DNA of 64,000 bases, taken from assembly GCF_933775445.1 (NCBI RefSeq), contig NC_065875.1, positions 19,157,555 through 19,221,554 on the forward strand, given 5' to 3'. Shown here piece by piece: positions 33,859 through 46,400 of this stretch (position 1 is its first letter; every line of letters starts with the position of its first letter). The notes beneath the pieces were generated by a model. The model was not told the origin of the DNA. It did no database searches and saw only the letters and a program-made list of their open reading frames with translations. Origin of the DNA: Argentina anserina. Lineage: Eukaryota; Streptophyta; Magnoliopsida; Rosales; Rosaceae. The translations under genes were made by a program, and so were the position numbers.

Positions 33859-34397
33859 GCATATTTCTATCTTTGTTTGTGGTAGAATGTGCATTTTATC
33901 TTTTCAATCAGGCCAATTTAGATTTCTAGTGAATAGACTTATGCCATGTATCAATTTTGAGATTTTCTTATAACCTCTTTTGTACTCATAGTGGTAGCGA
34001 AGAGGTATGTAATGACTATTCTGACATTTGCTTATATAATATCGTTGATGATTTTCCTCAAGAAAAAAAATACGAATGTCTTTGTGCCTAGCAAGAATTT
34101 TATCGTCGAAAAAAGAGAGGCATTAGAATAGATTTATGTGCTCTTATATATGATCTGAACCATGCCATCATGGATTGAGGATAAAGAAAGATATTTATAT
34201 ATGACAGACAAATGATTAGGAAAACAGGTCAAGAATTGTTTGTGTTTAGAAAAAAACCAAGGTGCATTCGATAAGTTTTCCCGAGAGTCTCACCAAAAAA
34301 GAAGCAGAAGAAATTTCAGAGAAATAATTGATCATCAATGGCGGAGACATATAGTGGAGTATGCGGAGAACCGATCGATCACGATTTCAGTTAAAAA
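33859..34397. other. Intergenic, nothing supported
   Basis: AT-rich DNA between the hAT element and MITE family A copy 2. No gene, no clear repeat. Confidence 0.5.
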
Positions 34398-35017
34398 GTA
34401 ATTATTTTGTGTACACGCCACACCACGTGATACTATTATGTGGTATACCCAGCCAATCATATTATGTCATAATATAATTAACATGCACGCGGTGAAAATG
34501 ATAAAAGTTTATTTACGAAAAAAATTTCAATCCTTCCGGAGAACCACAGGTCAATATCCAGTGGTTCTCCTCACCTGTTATATTTTGACACGTGAATTAT
34601 TACACCAAAATTATAATTTTACATATTTTTATTATTTGTGAAATGATCATCATGGATATTGATGATTTTAAAATAGGATTTTAGATTTAGAGTTTAGAAT
34701 TTAAGGTTTAGGATAGGGTATAGGGTATGAAGTATTAGAGTGTTGGGTTTAGGGTTTATGGTCTTATATGGTAGGGTTTTAGAAAGAAACCCAAAATAGT
34801 TTTTGATAAAATAGCTTAAATATGATTTTTCTTTTTAAATCCTACGTATCAAATTGTAATTGGAATGGATGACCACTAGACATTGCGACATGATTCTCCG
34901 GGAGGACTGAAAAATTATATAAGAACTAATTAGAAACAATCACAGTAAAAAATATACCAATAATATTAATGGAGTACGGCACGTGGGATATGTGGCGGGT
35001 ATATATAATAATTTCTC
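34398..35017. mobile_element. MITE family A, copy 2, split by a nested insertion
   Basis: The left part (34398-34527) and the right part (34910-35017) together match the 246-bp copy at 11391-11636, with shared strings such as CCAGCCAATCATAT, AATTAACATGCACG and CACGTGGGATATGTGG. Between them lies a foreign 382-bp element. The ends GTAATTATTTTG and, inverted, GAGAAATTATTATATA are imperfect inverted repeats. CACGTG motifs are kept near both ends. Confidence 0.82.
34528..34909. mobile_element. 382-bp element nested inside MITE family A copy 2
   Basis: TIRs CAATCCTTCCGGAGAACCA (left) and, inverted, CAGTCCTCCCGGAGAATCA (right). The flanks AAAAATTT and AAAAATTA look like an 8-bp duplication with one mismatch. 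No coding capacity. Between about 34735 and 34765 it has TTTAGGGTTTA, a telomere-like motif. Confidence 0.8.
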
Positions 35018-35390
35018 TTATTTTTGCCCCAATTAAAATCACAATGCAATACATAAATTTTCTATTACTAAAGTAAGAAAGAGATTCCAATAGTTAAATT
35101 TTTGAACTACAAAAAAACTCATAGTTTATAACATTTACAAAACTGAATCTAATGTATAAAAGATATCATCGTAATTTATACACTAAACTGAAAACAAAAC
35201 TACCTAAAATATTATGAGAGAGTATAGAAGAAATTTGGAGATTTTGCATGCGCCTAGGGGCAGATAGAAAGACTGGTTGTAATTATTTTGGAACAAAAGT
35301 ATTATGATATTATCTAACAAACAAGGTATTATTAGCGGTTGAAGTGTTGAACCTCAGACTGCACTTGGTTCATCAGATTTCAGTTAAAGG
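35018..35390. other. Intergenic, nothing supported
   Basis: AT-rich 3' flank of the SWEET fragment. No feature seen. Confidence 0.5.
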
Positions 35391-35954
35391 TCACCCGAAG
35401 CACCCACATCCACCACCACCAAACTTCTTATCGTCATCGCCATCACCGTCCTGACTTCCATATTTTTTCGGATTCCCAACTTTGACGTCGATGTCATTGC
35501 TGTCGCACAGCTTAGCATCCACTGAATAATGAACTTCAGATGTTTCTATAGTTCTCAAAGTCAAAAGAATTGTCACGTTTTCTGTTGCCGGGAACTTATT
35601 CTCCTGGTTCACTATGACGACCTGGCTGCGCTTTCTGTATATGGCGTAGAACAGCATCTGAAGGAGACCCAAGACAAACCCTAACCCGTTTGGAAGCTGT
35701 ATATGAAAAGAGATCGAAATCTAGTAAATTAGTCTGCAAGTAATTAATTACTGTGAATGTAAATGTAATATTGGGGATGTAATTACTGTTATGCAGTCTT
35801 TGAGGAGCAGTCCATAAGCAAACCACAACACGCCACTCAGAGTAATTTTTCCTGATAAGGTGAAGGGCATGTATTTAACACTTATTGGGAAAGTGGCTAT
35901 ATTGATAAATGGGGTTGTAAGGTTACGAACAAAGTTGGGATTGTTTGAACCCAT
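35391..35954 (-). pseudogene. SWEET sugar transporter, C-terminal fragment (last two membrane segments)
   Basis: Two exons on the minus strand (35954-35787 and 35696-35391) join across a GT/AG intron. They read [19 protein letters not shown] then LPNGLGFVLGLLQMLFYAIY, which match the sixth and seventh membrane helices of SWEET sugar uniporters. A full SWEET has seven helices and about 230-300 residues; here the first five are missing. The 30 residues before SVKYMPF are not SWEET-like and come from the flanking DNA, which has a duplicate at 24694. The tail after the last helix is Asp/Gly-rich and ends GGGGCGCFG. An ORF from an ATG exists, but a protein of this length cannot form a transporter. 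Most likely a truncated pseudogene. Confidence 0.72.
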
Positions 35955-36410
35955 TTTGATGTTTGATTATGCACAAGCAAAGCTGGGATCCTGGGATTGT
36001 GTTTAGGGGTGATGAAAAGGAATTACTTTGGACTGAATTCTGCTACACGATAGATAGGGGTGAAGATTAAAATCCCATATATGTGATGAGGTCTTTCAAC
36101 TTAGCAGTAAACATTGCCATGCTACATTCCTCTTCCTACGCTAGAGTGCACGGACGAGAGACCATAAGATCTCTGACAATGTCCCAATAGCACCCATCGT
36201 ATAGGTTAACTAATCATGATAAACAAAGAACTTGAGAAAGGAGAGAAACAAGACCTAACTGGCAACAATAAATACAGAATATGATCCAATGACACCGACT
36301 AGTATAAGTAATCTCACCATCATAACATCGATCAATGAGAAAAGATTAAAATGCTACATCGAGTTTTATGGTCTCTCTGTCTGTTATTACTGGCAGAAGA
36401 CCAGTATCAA

Positions 36411-37789
36411 CTATTGACCCTTTTTCTGGTCCTTGTTAGTAGAGCCATTGCTGTTAATAGAGTCGTTTGAAAGCTCACTGGGGATGGGAGAGGATTCAGT
36501 CACTAATTTTTCAGTAGAATACTTCTTAATTCTCAAGGAAATAAGAATGCTTGACATAATTCCTAATAAAGGGAAAAGATATGATGAAACTTTAGATTTC
36601 TGGGAGCCACCGGCTGAAGAAACAGCAGCACCAGCAAGGCTGCCAATCGACGTGTTCTGTAAGATCATCGGCATGCATCCAATGACTGTCGGGAGCAAGA
36701 AATCCACAACAAACCGAACTTTTGTCGCAGCTAGGGCATAGTTTATAATATAGGAAGGCATAGGTGAGAAACGGGCAAGAAGCACGAATCTCCAACCATC
36801 TCGCTCAACTCCTCTGGAGAGTATGGCGAAGTACTTGTTCTTCTGTACCCAATCCATTGCTGAAGTTGAGCTCTTAAATATCAACCTGACAGTTAAAAAC
36901 AGTTATCAAACTCTTCAAAATCAAGGAAAAAAACAAACAAACAGAGCATTGCCCCCTTCAAATTGTGAAATTGGAAGTAGGGCAAATTGAAGTTTATGGG
37001 TGGGGGCATTCTCATCCATGGTATTACCATGGATTTCACATTAATTTCTAACAGATTAAGTCTAGCTGCTTATTAAATCTAGCCGTATGCAGAAGCCCTC
37101 ATCTGAATGGGAACAAATGAAACCTGCCCTTTCCTCAGATACTAAACCAAACCTATATGCGGATATAATCCATCAGTAAACAAACCAACCCACCAACAAA
37201 CTATGACTCTACCTGATCCTCTTTACAAAACAACATCATTCATTTCAATACTCTCTCGTACTCAGCAACACATTCAGTTAAGAATCTCATGTGAAACACA
37301 ACTAAGCTCTTCCACACAAGCATAAATCAATCCTCAACAACAATATCTATCCAGCCTAGGTAACATAACAAAAGGGGGTTAAGCTTGCATACTTAGATTG
37401 ATGTCTCTAAACTGTTACAAAGGCTACTAACAGGTAAACAATGCTACAAATCAAACCAGAGAATACCAAGAATTATATTACTACCTGCCGATCCAGAACG
37501 AAAGGGAAGCGCCGAGGAGCTTGGCGGCAAAGACGCAGAGCACGGCGGGGAGAAACCCAAAGAGCATAGAAGCGGCGGCCTCGAAGAAGACGGCGTAGGG
37601 CAAACAGAGAGCGAGAGTGAGAGTGTGGATCGCAACGTAGAGTGGGATTGCCCAAATCCCTAAACGATCGGAAAGTTGAGCGAAGACGCTGATCAAAGCG
37701 TCCTTGTCCCAACCGTATAGCTTGCTCACCTCCCTCACCGTTCCAAGTATCGCCACCGCCACTCCGATCGTCCACCATTTCTTCCCCAT
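36411..37789 (-). CDS. VTT-domain (SNARE-associated Golgi / TVP38-TMEM64 / DedA-like) membrane protein
   Basis: Two exons, 37789-37485 and 36885-36411, join in phase (Ile-Gly-Arg | Leu-Ile-Phe) into 259 residues. The start MGKKWWTIGVAVAILG is the first ATG; the in-frame codons upstream lie in a GA-repeat leader without ATG. It has an N-terminal hydrophobic helix, then the VTT core with LYVAIHTLTLALCLPYAVFF, the Gly/Ala-rich AASMLFGFLPAVLCVFAAKLLG, and FVLLARFSPMPSYIINYALA, which contains the family Arg and Pro-rich turn. A last membrane helix (SSYLFPLLGIMSSILISL) and a polar Ser/Asn/Lys tail follow. Family members act in the Golgi, ER or plastid membranes as lipid scramblase-like proteins; the exact role here is not known. 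A partial copy of the 3' end lies at 24694-25462. Confidence 0.9.
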
Positions 37790-37797
37790 TTCGCTTC

Positions 37798-37820
37798 TCT
37801 CTCTCTCTCTCTCTCTCTCG
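37798..37820. repeat. (CT)n repeat in the leader of the VTT gene
   Basis: Ten or more CT units directly upstream of the ATG on the minus strand (GA repeat on the coding strand). CT/GA microsatellites are common in plant 5' leaders. Confidence 0.85.
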
Positions 37821-38371
37821 TCAACTCTTTCAAGTTTCAACACTGCAGAAAGTGCAGTCTCTCCGCTCTAAGTATTAAGATGGATGGGTCGGGTCTGGGT
37901 TTATGATTCACTACTCGGCCCACATAATTTTTTTTCTCTCTATTTTTTCTCAATTTACTCTTTTTAAAGTTTTTATCAAACAAATAACTCATTGTGTCCC
38001 TAACTCATATAGCGAATGAAAACACAAAAGCTCGATCTAGAAACTTCCCCTCCGAGCTTATTTATATGGAACGCCAGCCTCAGTGAAATCATACTAAAGG
38101 AGCAAGAGAGAAGCGATGTTGAACATAAGAGAGGTCTATGTGGTGAGAAATTAGCTTCATGATGAACATTAGAAGTAATAAACTAATAAGGATGAAAGCG
38201 AGAAGTTAATCAATGTGTTATCTTGGACAATAAACTTTGATGCACCAAGGAGCCGTCGTCTTGCCACTCAAACCGTCAAACGTACGCTCAATTAAAACCA
38301 TTGAATCTTCTTCTATGATGCATGCGGTCAGCAATACATAATCTTTCTCGTAACGCAGTACCCTCAACTAC
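37821..38371. other. Promoter side of the VTT gene and intergenic DNA
   Basis: No gene between the VTT gene leader and the PIF element. The start region of the VTT transcript must lie here, but I see no clear TATA box. Confidence 0.45.
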
Positions 38372-39693
38372 TATGGCTGGGTTTGGTAGTGCTTATGGCA
38401 TCTGGTGATTATAAGCTAAACCCGTTGTTACGTTTGGTAACTCAACTTCTCGTCCGTGGCTTCGAGAAGCACTGGCTTTTTTCGTCCAAAAGCCGAAGCT
38501 GCTCCTCACCTCCTTTTAGAAGCAGAAGCCTGCATTGCAACTGTAGCGCTAATTACTGTAGTTAAATGAATTTTGTATAATACCGATGGGTGCCCTCATT
38601 TGCTTCGATGAATTACAAAACATTGCCATGGAACCCTCGTCGTCTCTTAACGCATGCGTCGCTTTCATGAATCTCTCTCTATTCTCTTTGAACAGCATCA
38701 ACACTCTTCCTTCTCACTACTGTGTGAATCATGAATCACGATTCTGGGTCTTTTAGCAATGCATCTTCAACATCGATCACAATTTTGGGGGTGAGAATCA
38801 AAATCAAGCATCAGGTCTTGGTAATCTGATTCAAGGTTAGTCTTTTAGCAATTTCTGTTTCAAATTTCTCTAATTTCATTGTAAATTTGACTCCAAATTT
38901 GTTCTAGGTTGTATGTAATTTGGGATATGAGTGGTATTACATGTTTATGATGCAATTTGTTCTGGAAATATGTATGAATGAAACCTGAAATTTGGGAATG
39001 AATTGCAATTTCTGTGAACTTGTAATTGTGTTGTCTCTGCATTACTAATTATATGTTCTTCTGTAGAACATGCAAACAACTACCATATATAGAGATTAAT
39101 TATTTAGCCACTGTCATTTTTAGCTCCTTGATTTTTAGTGAAACCTTTTCACTGAAATGGTGTTGCAAAAGAAAAAGGAAAAATATATGATGATTGATCC
39201 TCTTAACTTTTCATAATATTTCGATTGATCGACCATCAAGTATATATGAACATTGACATTTCAAACCATGCTTTTGTGGCTGCATATAATAGTGTTTTGG
39301 GTGTTAAAGTAAAAGTACTGTGATTAATAAGCAATTGATGAGTCAGGTTGATTCCCAAGATACTAGTTCTTTCATTCTGTGAGTTATAGATATTTATGTT
39401 CCACAAGACCACAATACATGGGAACTAGTTATCTAAATCCAATATGATTTACAGCTTTTAGTCTAAACTCATACCAACATATATTCTATACATGAGTGTT
39501 TATATATGTTATGCAGATCTGATATAATGTCCAGTTCCTTGCTTTGGTTTCTGAGTTTTTGACCAACTTATTTGAGCTTTCAACATTATCTGAGATTTTG
39601 TTATTGGGATTTGGTCATTTTCAGTGAAACTTAGAGTTAACTTGTATAGTTGGGTAGTTTTGCATGTTGAATTCACACTACAACTAATTGTAA

Positions 39694-40227
39694 AAAAATC
39701 AACTTAGATGCAAAAAAATAAAGTTTACTGAGGGTAGTAAAAATTTACTAAAGTTTACTACCTCTAGTAAACTTCTACTGGGGGTATTAAACTTGAAAAA
39801 CAGTATTTCTAAAGGCCATAACACACCTTAAAACGGAGAAAAATCAACTTAGATGCAAAAAAAATAAAGTTTACTGGGGGTAGTAAAAATTTACTAAAGT
39901 TTACTATAGTTAGTAAACTTCTACTGGGGGTATTAAACTTGAAAAACAGTATTTCTAAAGGCCATAACACACCTTAAAACGGAGAAAAATCAACTTAGAT
40001 GCAAAAAAATAAAGTTTACTAGGGGTAGTAAAAATTTACTAAAGTTTACTACCTCTAGTAAACTTCTACTGTGGGTATTAAACTTGAAAAACAGTATTTC
40101 TAAAGGCCATAATACACCTTAAAACAGAGAAAAATCAACTTAGATGCAAAAAAATAAAGTTTACTGGGGGTAGTACAAATTTACTAAAGTTTACTACCTC
40201 TAGTAAACTTCTACTGAGGGTATCAAA
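39694..40227. repeat. Minisatellite, about 3.6 copies of a 145-bp unit
   Basis: Units start AAAAATCAACTTAGATGCA at 39694, 39839, 39985 and 40130 (spacing 145-146 bp). Each holds several TTTACT/AGTAAA inverted motifs. The copies are over 95% alike by eye. The array lies inside the PIF element. Confidence 0.93.
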
Positions 40228-40610
40228 TCTATGATGCATGCATCTGTAGTATTGATTTAGGCCTTACATAATAAAAGGTATGAAACTACTTGATGAAGGC
40301 TTTCCATGATTGTCACCTTCTTGTTGTGGCAGCTTGACTGCTGTTTAGGTTTTCCTAAAAGCAGCTGTCTAGGTTACCATCCTATAGAGTGCCCCAATAA
40401 TTGCTGCATTGTGATATAATGATAGTCTGATATACCATATAGGTTCAAGCAGTCTGTCCAATCAATTAACCAAATACACAGGTGCTTGTTAAATGTGACA
40501 TCTGATCGAATTTCACAAATTATTATGAGAAGTATGTCCACAAAACTCCTTGTAAGACATCTGAACAAACAGGTTATAGGTGGATGATGGAAGTTTTATG
40601 TGGGAATGAA

Positions 40611-41748
40611 ACCCGGTGTTATAATACTTTTGAATGCAAAAGGACGTATTTTATCGCTTATGTACTGATTTAGAAGTTATTAACAAGGAGTTGTTAGGTT
40701 CAAATAGAACTAGTCATATGGAGGTCGTGAGAATGTTATTGTATTTGTTAGGACAATGATGTGGAATTAGATCGGTAGGAGAACGATTTCAGCATTCCAG
40801 TGAAACCGTGTGTAGATATATTAGTGAAGCAATGGATCTAGTGTGTGAGCTAAGTAAAAATAATAATTAAGCCAGAGGATCCTCAGTTCAATGGTGTTGC
40901 ACCGGAGATAATGAGGGATTGAAGATATTATCCATATTTTAATGTAATTTTATTGTTTGCTTACAAATATTAGACAATATAATTATTTATAGTAATTTTC
41001 AAATAACAACATTATTCACAGGATTGCATTGGGGCTATTGATGGAGTGCATATTCCTGCTTCAATTTGCGATGACGAAAAAACTCCATACATTAATAGGA
41101 AAGGATTTCCATCATAAAATGTTATGGCGGTATGCAATTTTGATATGCAATTTATCTTTGTATGTGCGGGTTGGGAAGGGTCAACTCATGATACAAGAGT
41201 ATTACAATCGGTTCTTCAAAATCCTAATATGAACTTTCCTCATCCTCCACCAGGTAATATATTTAATTTTAATCAAAAATTTAATTTCAATTCATACTTC
41301 AAATGACATTTTCACAAATTTTATTACATGATAATTTTGTAGGAAAATATTATGTTGTAGATTCAGGATATCCCACTCTCCCAAGGTATTTGGGACCTTA
41401 TAAAGGGCCACCACAACACTTCCAACAATATCGTGGCCGAGAACCAAGCACACTCTTCACTTAGAGGAGTTATAGAACGCTCATTTGGAGTTTGGAAAAA
41501 AATGGAAGATTTTAAAAGACATGCAAGGATATTCATTCGAGAAACAAGTGAAGATTGTCATTGCTACTATGACACTTCATAATTATATCCGAAGATATGC
41601 ACATCGTGATAGACATTTTGTCCGAGGTGAAGAAATGGAAGGTGGTGGAGATGAGGAAGATGATGATGAACAAAATCATCATGGCGCACAAGAAATTGAT
41701 ATATTAAGAGACAAGATTGCTCAAAGTTTGATGAATGCACGTGATTGA
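40611..41748 (+). pseudogene. HARBI1-like transposase relic (DDE nuclease)
   Basis: Pieces in changing frames read a PIF/HARBI1 transposase: MQKDVFYRLCTDLEVI (40636), the helix-turn-helix-like SVGERFQHSSETVCRYI, then after an intron DCIGAIDGVHIPA (first catalytic Asp, about 41023-41061). MAVCNFDMQFIFVCAGWEGS (41124), VDSGYPTLPRYLGPYKG (about 41355-41410), RGVIERSFGVWKK and LHNYIRR follow. Breaks are TGA stops at 40757-40759 and 40920-40922, a one-base insertion near 40860 and frame changes near 41450 and 41500. The last ORF (41485-41748) keeps the C-terminal part and its acidic tail. Non-functional. Confidence 0.88.
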
Positions 41749-42101
41749 GTATTTATGTATTGACATGATCCTAATCAGAACCAAATTTTCAATATCAGAG
41801 TATATTGGTTTAAGATAATTTTAAAATTATCCAATATTAATATGCCATATATTTTTAGGCATTGTTTTAAACTAAAATTAACTAAAAATTATCTTACATG
41901 TCTAAATTGGTCATTTGACAAATTAAAAGCATAAGCTAGTTTGAGTTTACCAAACGCTTTGCCATTACTTCTGTCACTAACATCTACTTATATAAGTCAG
42001 TTTACCAAACAGTCTGCAACTTTATTTATCAGCCACTTATTTTCAGAAATCAGCATAAGCCGACTTTTTTTATAAGCCCAGCTGTACCAAACACACCCTA
42101 T

Positions 42102-42696
42102 ATTTCCAATTTTGAAGCCCTCACTTAAATTTAAACCCACACTCAAAATGTTTTTCAATCTAAACCCAAATTAATTATTTTAACCTAATATTTTATAACA
42201 AATATTTTTCATTTAGAATGGTTTCACATTTTTACCCTCTAGGTTGAGAAATTGAAACTCTTTCTTAAAATTAGTTTTGACCAACTTTCTAATTTAGTTA
42301 ATATTTAATTGTATCTATCATAAATGAAAATTATAATTTCATTTTGGAAAATTTTGAGAAAATCGGGTATCAACATTAATTTAGAGAGATTATAGAACAC
42401 ACAAAAGTGGAACAGAGATATGATTAAATGAATTTTTTTTAGATGATTAATTATTTGAATTTGTCATAAAGAACCTTAAATTTTGCCTTAGTTTTTGTTT
42501 CTACGTTTATTGACATCTATTTAGCCTCCTATCACTTTATGTTATCAAATATTTTTTTCATATACTTGGAATATACTTTTTATTCTCCCACCTGTCATAA
42601 ACAAAAACAACCCTACACACTATAATTTAAAAAACATAATGAAATCCCCATAATTGTCCAATTCCAACACTATGTATGTAGATCTCACTACCTACT
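42102..42696. other. Intergenic, nothing supported
   Basis: Very AT-rich DNA between two transposons, with no gene seen. Confidence 0.5.
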
Positions 42697-42705
42697 AAAC
42701 AATTA

Positions 42706-43486
42706 GGGGGCTTCTATTCATATCTCTCAAAATGGCACTTGAACCTCCATTTTTTTCTAAATAGTTTTGACTCAATTAATGCATATGAAATTACCAAAAA
42801 ACATATAACAATAAAAATACAATAAGGGAAATAATTCTTTATATATCTATTATAAAATACAAATGTAGATAATTATCCTTTATATTTATTGCTAGACAAT
42901 CCAAAATGGGATATCAAATTACATTAAATTATTTAATTGATTACCTTCTTTTTTGATAATCATCATTAGGAAAAAAATTAATGTAGTTGATAAACATCAA
43001 ATTGAATGTGGACTATTTAATGTATAAACTATATAACTATTTAAAATTTCTCATAAACTTCGATTTGAGCAAAAAAACAAAACTCGTTCATTAGAGGTTA
43101 GAATATTTCATATATGTTGATGAACAAAACTCGTTAAGTAGAAGTTAAAATATTTCATATACGTTGATGTTACTATCAATGAATGAAAAATATAGTTTAC
43201 CAATTTATTATGAATTTAGAAAACGAGTGGAAAAGTCATCGAATTAATTTGAGAAGATAGTTTGTGTAATGTATTTTTTGAGTTGTATATAATAAATGAA
43301 TTTGAAATAGAATATGAAAGAAATTAATAGATAGTAGTATGATTTGATATATCAAATTAGATAATGGACATTTTAGGAAAACTTTGGAGGTCTAAATAGT
43401 ATTTTAGGTATTTATAAAAGCAAAATGGAGGTCTACTTAGTAAAGAGGTCTAAATACCGTTTTTTGAGGTATGAATAGAAGCTTCC
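42706..43486. mobile_element. 781-bp MULE-like non-autonomous element with perfect 9-bp TSD
   Basis: The left end GGGGGCTTCTATTCATATCTC and the right end, inverted, GGAAGCTTCTATTCATACCTC form the TIR. The flanks AAACAATTA (42697-42705 and 43487-43495) match perfectly over 9 bp, the size made by Mutator-like transposases. The inner part of both ends shares GGAGGT and AAAATGG. It also has a direct repeat of about 48 bp at 43072-43166 (AACAAAACTCGTT units). No coding capacity. Confidence 0.9.
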
Positions 43487-43495
43487 AAACAATTA

Positions 43496-46400
43496 TCCAC
43501 TTTAAGTATATATATTAAACATATGTAAATAATGTTACATACTAAGTAGATTTTAATGCTCTATAAAATATAACTTTTTACCTCAACCTTAGATGCACAA
43601 CAAAACCACACCTACTCTACATATACAAATCCAAATTAAATTGTGAAACCCACCTACTCAATAGAATTATGAAACCTACAAATCATAACCAATACACAAG
43701 TAACCATACGAATCCTCTCACATATTTAGCAGACTTAAGGAAAAACATACATATTTCATAGAATCACGTACTCCACTAAATAATAAGCATTAGACTTTTT
43801 ACTGGTTGCATAGGTTCTTCAGATTTAGTAAACACATACACACACTGAAAACAGAGAATAACAAAAATACCTACTGTAAGGTAGTACTTGAGTAAGAGAT
43901 TTAGAGGTGACAAGGAATTTCAAAAATGAAGGAATATTCAAGGTAAATGAATTAATATAAAGTGGTGGGATATTAAATTGAAGCTACAATTAAGTAATTC
44001 AGAATCATATCAAATATATTTGTACTAGTGGCAAGAAAGTAATTTTCATCAAGAACACGTTTTATTTTTTATAACAAATATATATATTTTTATTTCTTGT
44101 TCAACCTAACTGAAAAGAGTTTTAACGGTGGGTTTAAATTAAAAATGGTGTTGATTTTTGAGTCTACAATCAATTACCCCTAGTTTTATATCTACAACAT
44201 TTTTTGAAGCAATCATATGAGGTTAACCATCATGATCTCGGATGAAAACCAACAAGAATTGAGGTAAACCTCACATGAATTGCACGTACCATGATGAGTA
44301 GAAGCATCGATCAAAATTTACTTTCACAAAACCAAGATCAGGAGATGCAATTTAATGGTGCATACAAACTTAGAAGCATGAGACTTACAAAATGTAGAAC
44401 ATTCATAAACTGGTAACTAGAAAGAAACGAGCTTGACTTCAATACCATATAGCAACATTAATTAATGAGTAGCAAACTAGCAGTAACATTCATTTGATTG
44501 TAGATTAATTTAATTAATTCATATATATAAGCCCAATAGACCATGCTAGCTAGCTAGTATAATATTTAGAATAGTAATGAGATATATTGTTATGAATGGC
44601 TGGCATATCTTTTTATGTGAGTAAAGAAAAAAGCGTTACTATATGATTCGAGCAATATTAATATTACTACAAAAGAGTTGGAATGGGTCATGATAATCGA
44701 GGGATCTAGAACACTGAAGGACCCATGCATGGACTTTAAAACTGGTTGTTTTTCAGAATTTCTCTAATTTGAATGGAATTGCCTTTATGTTCCAAGTTTC
44801 ATGTCATTTTCATGAATCACATGATATAAATGAGAGAACTTTGGCACCGACATATGTCTGATTGAGTGATTGCTAATGATCTTCGAGTCATTTTCATTTC
44901 ATCATCATTATCAATCCTTTCTAACACGTAAACATTAACACGTGTGTTTGGTCAAAGAGATAAGAGGGGACATGTAGAATAGAATGATCTATCCTCCTTC
45001 GATTCTTATTTCTTAAACAACGAGTGATAACAATATTCAACCCGTTTGGTCTGTTCAATTATTTGAATTCGCTTTTTAAACCTGGTGGATGAGGTTATCA
45101 TAGCACCAACAAGCATTGGTAGATGAATTATTCTGTTTTTGGATCTATAGGTAGATGCGCGCGTGCACTTTTGGTGACTAACCATATGTATTTATGTGAG
45201 TTTGACAGTATATAGTAATAGTAGCTAGTAGGTTTATGTCGTGATGAATAGTGCTACATATTTTCTATGTATATCGATCTGTGTACGCGTACGTATATAC
45301 ATTGAGAGTACAAGTGCTGATTGATCTTGTTACATTGGCTTGTTCGCAGTTATAACTTATAATTTATTTGTAATACGATTTTTTTAACACTTCTCCTTCA
45401 TATAAAGAAATTCTTGTATGATCGGTGAAGAAAAAAAATGATATATACTACTCGTGTGAATAACTAATACGTACTTGATACGGTCCTATATATATAGTCA
45501 AACACTCAAACTTGTAGCTAGCTAATTGCTTTGAATTTTGTGAGAAGTTCAGTGCCTAGCTTGCTTGAAACCTCACCGATCGTTATTGACCTATCAAAAT
45601 TTCGCTTTACTGTTCAGTTGTAATTTCCCTATGATGGATCATTGATGTACGTATTAGGCAAAACTGTGGATACAATCCAATTAAGATGAGCCCTTTCAAG
45701 CTAAATTGTTCGAGTTAAAGTGTGTTTAATTACCTAGCTAATTGACAGTAGTTTATAGAACCACCATGCATCCAACTTCAGATGTAACGTACAACTAAAA
45801 CGAATCGGATCCTACTTAATCATACCCAAAACGTATGCAGAAGACATGCATGCATGCAATATTCCACAATGTACGTATATCACATAACCCCTCTGGCCCT
45901 CTCTCTCTCTCTCTCTCTCAGCTGAGCTTAATTAGCTTGTTGACTGCTTGAGCTAGCATTCGTGTGAACCAATGGTTAGCGATAATTTTGTTAATTGGTG
46001 TCAGTATGATTAGTGGCAACTAAAAGACACAAATCCTTGTCGTACGCAATCCTAATTCTGATTTTTATGAATTAGCTGGGGTTTTGCAGATTAATAATAC
46101 CAGTACGTGTGTGTTGGTGGAAGTGAAGCTCACATAGGGAACCCAGTTTGAGCTTTGAAAACAAATTGGTACAGGCAATAACCGCGTACCCAAGCAGTAC
46201 ACCTCTTCTGCAATTTCACAAATACGTTCTTCGAAGAATACTTAATGGGTTATTTAGCCAATGAACGAAGCTATTTCTCAAACACATCTGAACTTGTGCC
46301 CTAGCCGTAGAAATTTACTGCAGAATTCTGACGTGCATAAACAATGAGATTGTGTCTGTAGGTATAAATATATTCAAGGATACAGATTTGACTGAGCGGA

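Larger units (their letters stand above)
38375..42098 (+). mobile_element. Decayed PIF/Harbinger element, 3.7 kb, with internal minisatellite
   Basis: The left end GGCTGGGTTTGGTAGTGCTT and the right end, inverted, GGGTGTGTTTGGTACAGCTG form the TIR. TAT lies outside both ends (38372-38374 and 42099-42101), a 3-bp duplication as expected for the superfamily. A broken HARBI1-type transposase lies at 40611-41748. Four tandem copies of a 145-bp unit sit between a possible first exon (ATG 38731) and the transposase. Confidence 0.85.

Noticed and set aside
34680..34770. Interstitial telomere array
   Set aside because: Only one or two TTTAGGG-like units among degenerate GGGTATAGGG text inside a nested MITE; too short to call.
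39694..40227. CRISPR-like array
   Set aside because: The repeats are contiguous 145-bp tandem units with no unique spacers, and the DNA is of a plant nucleus.
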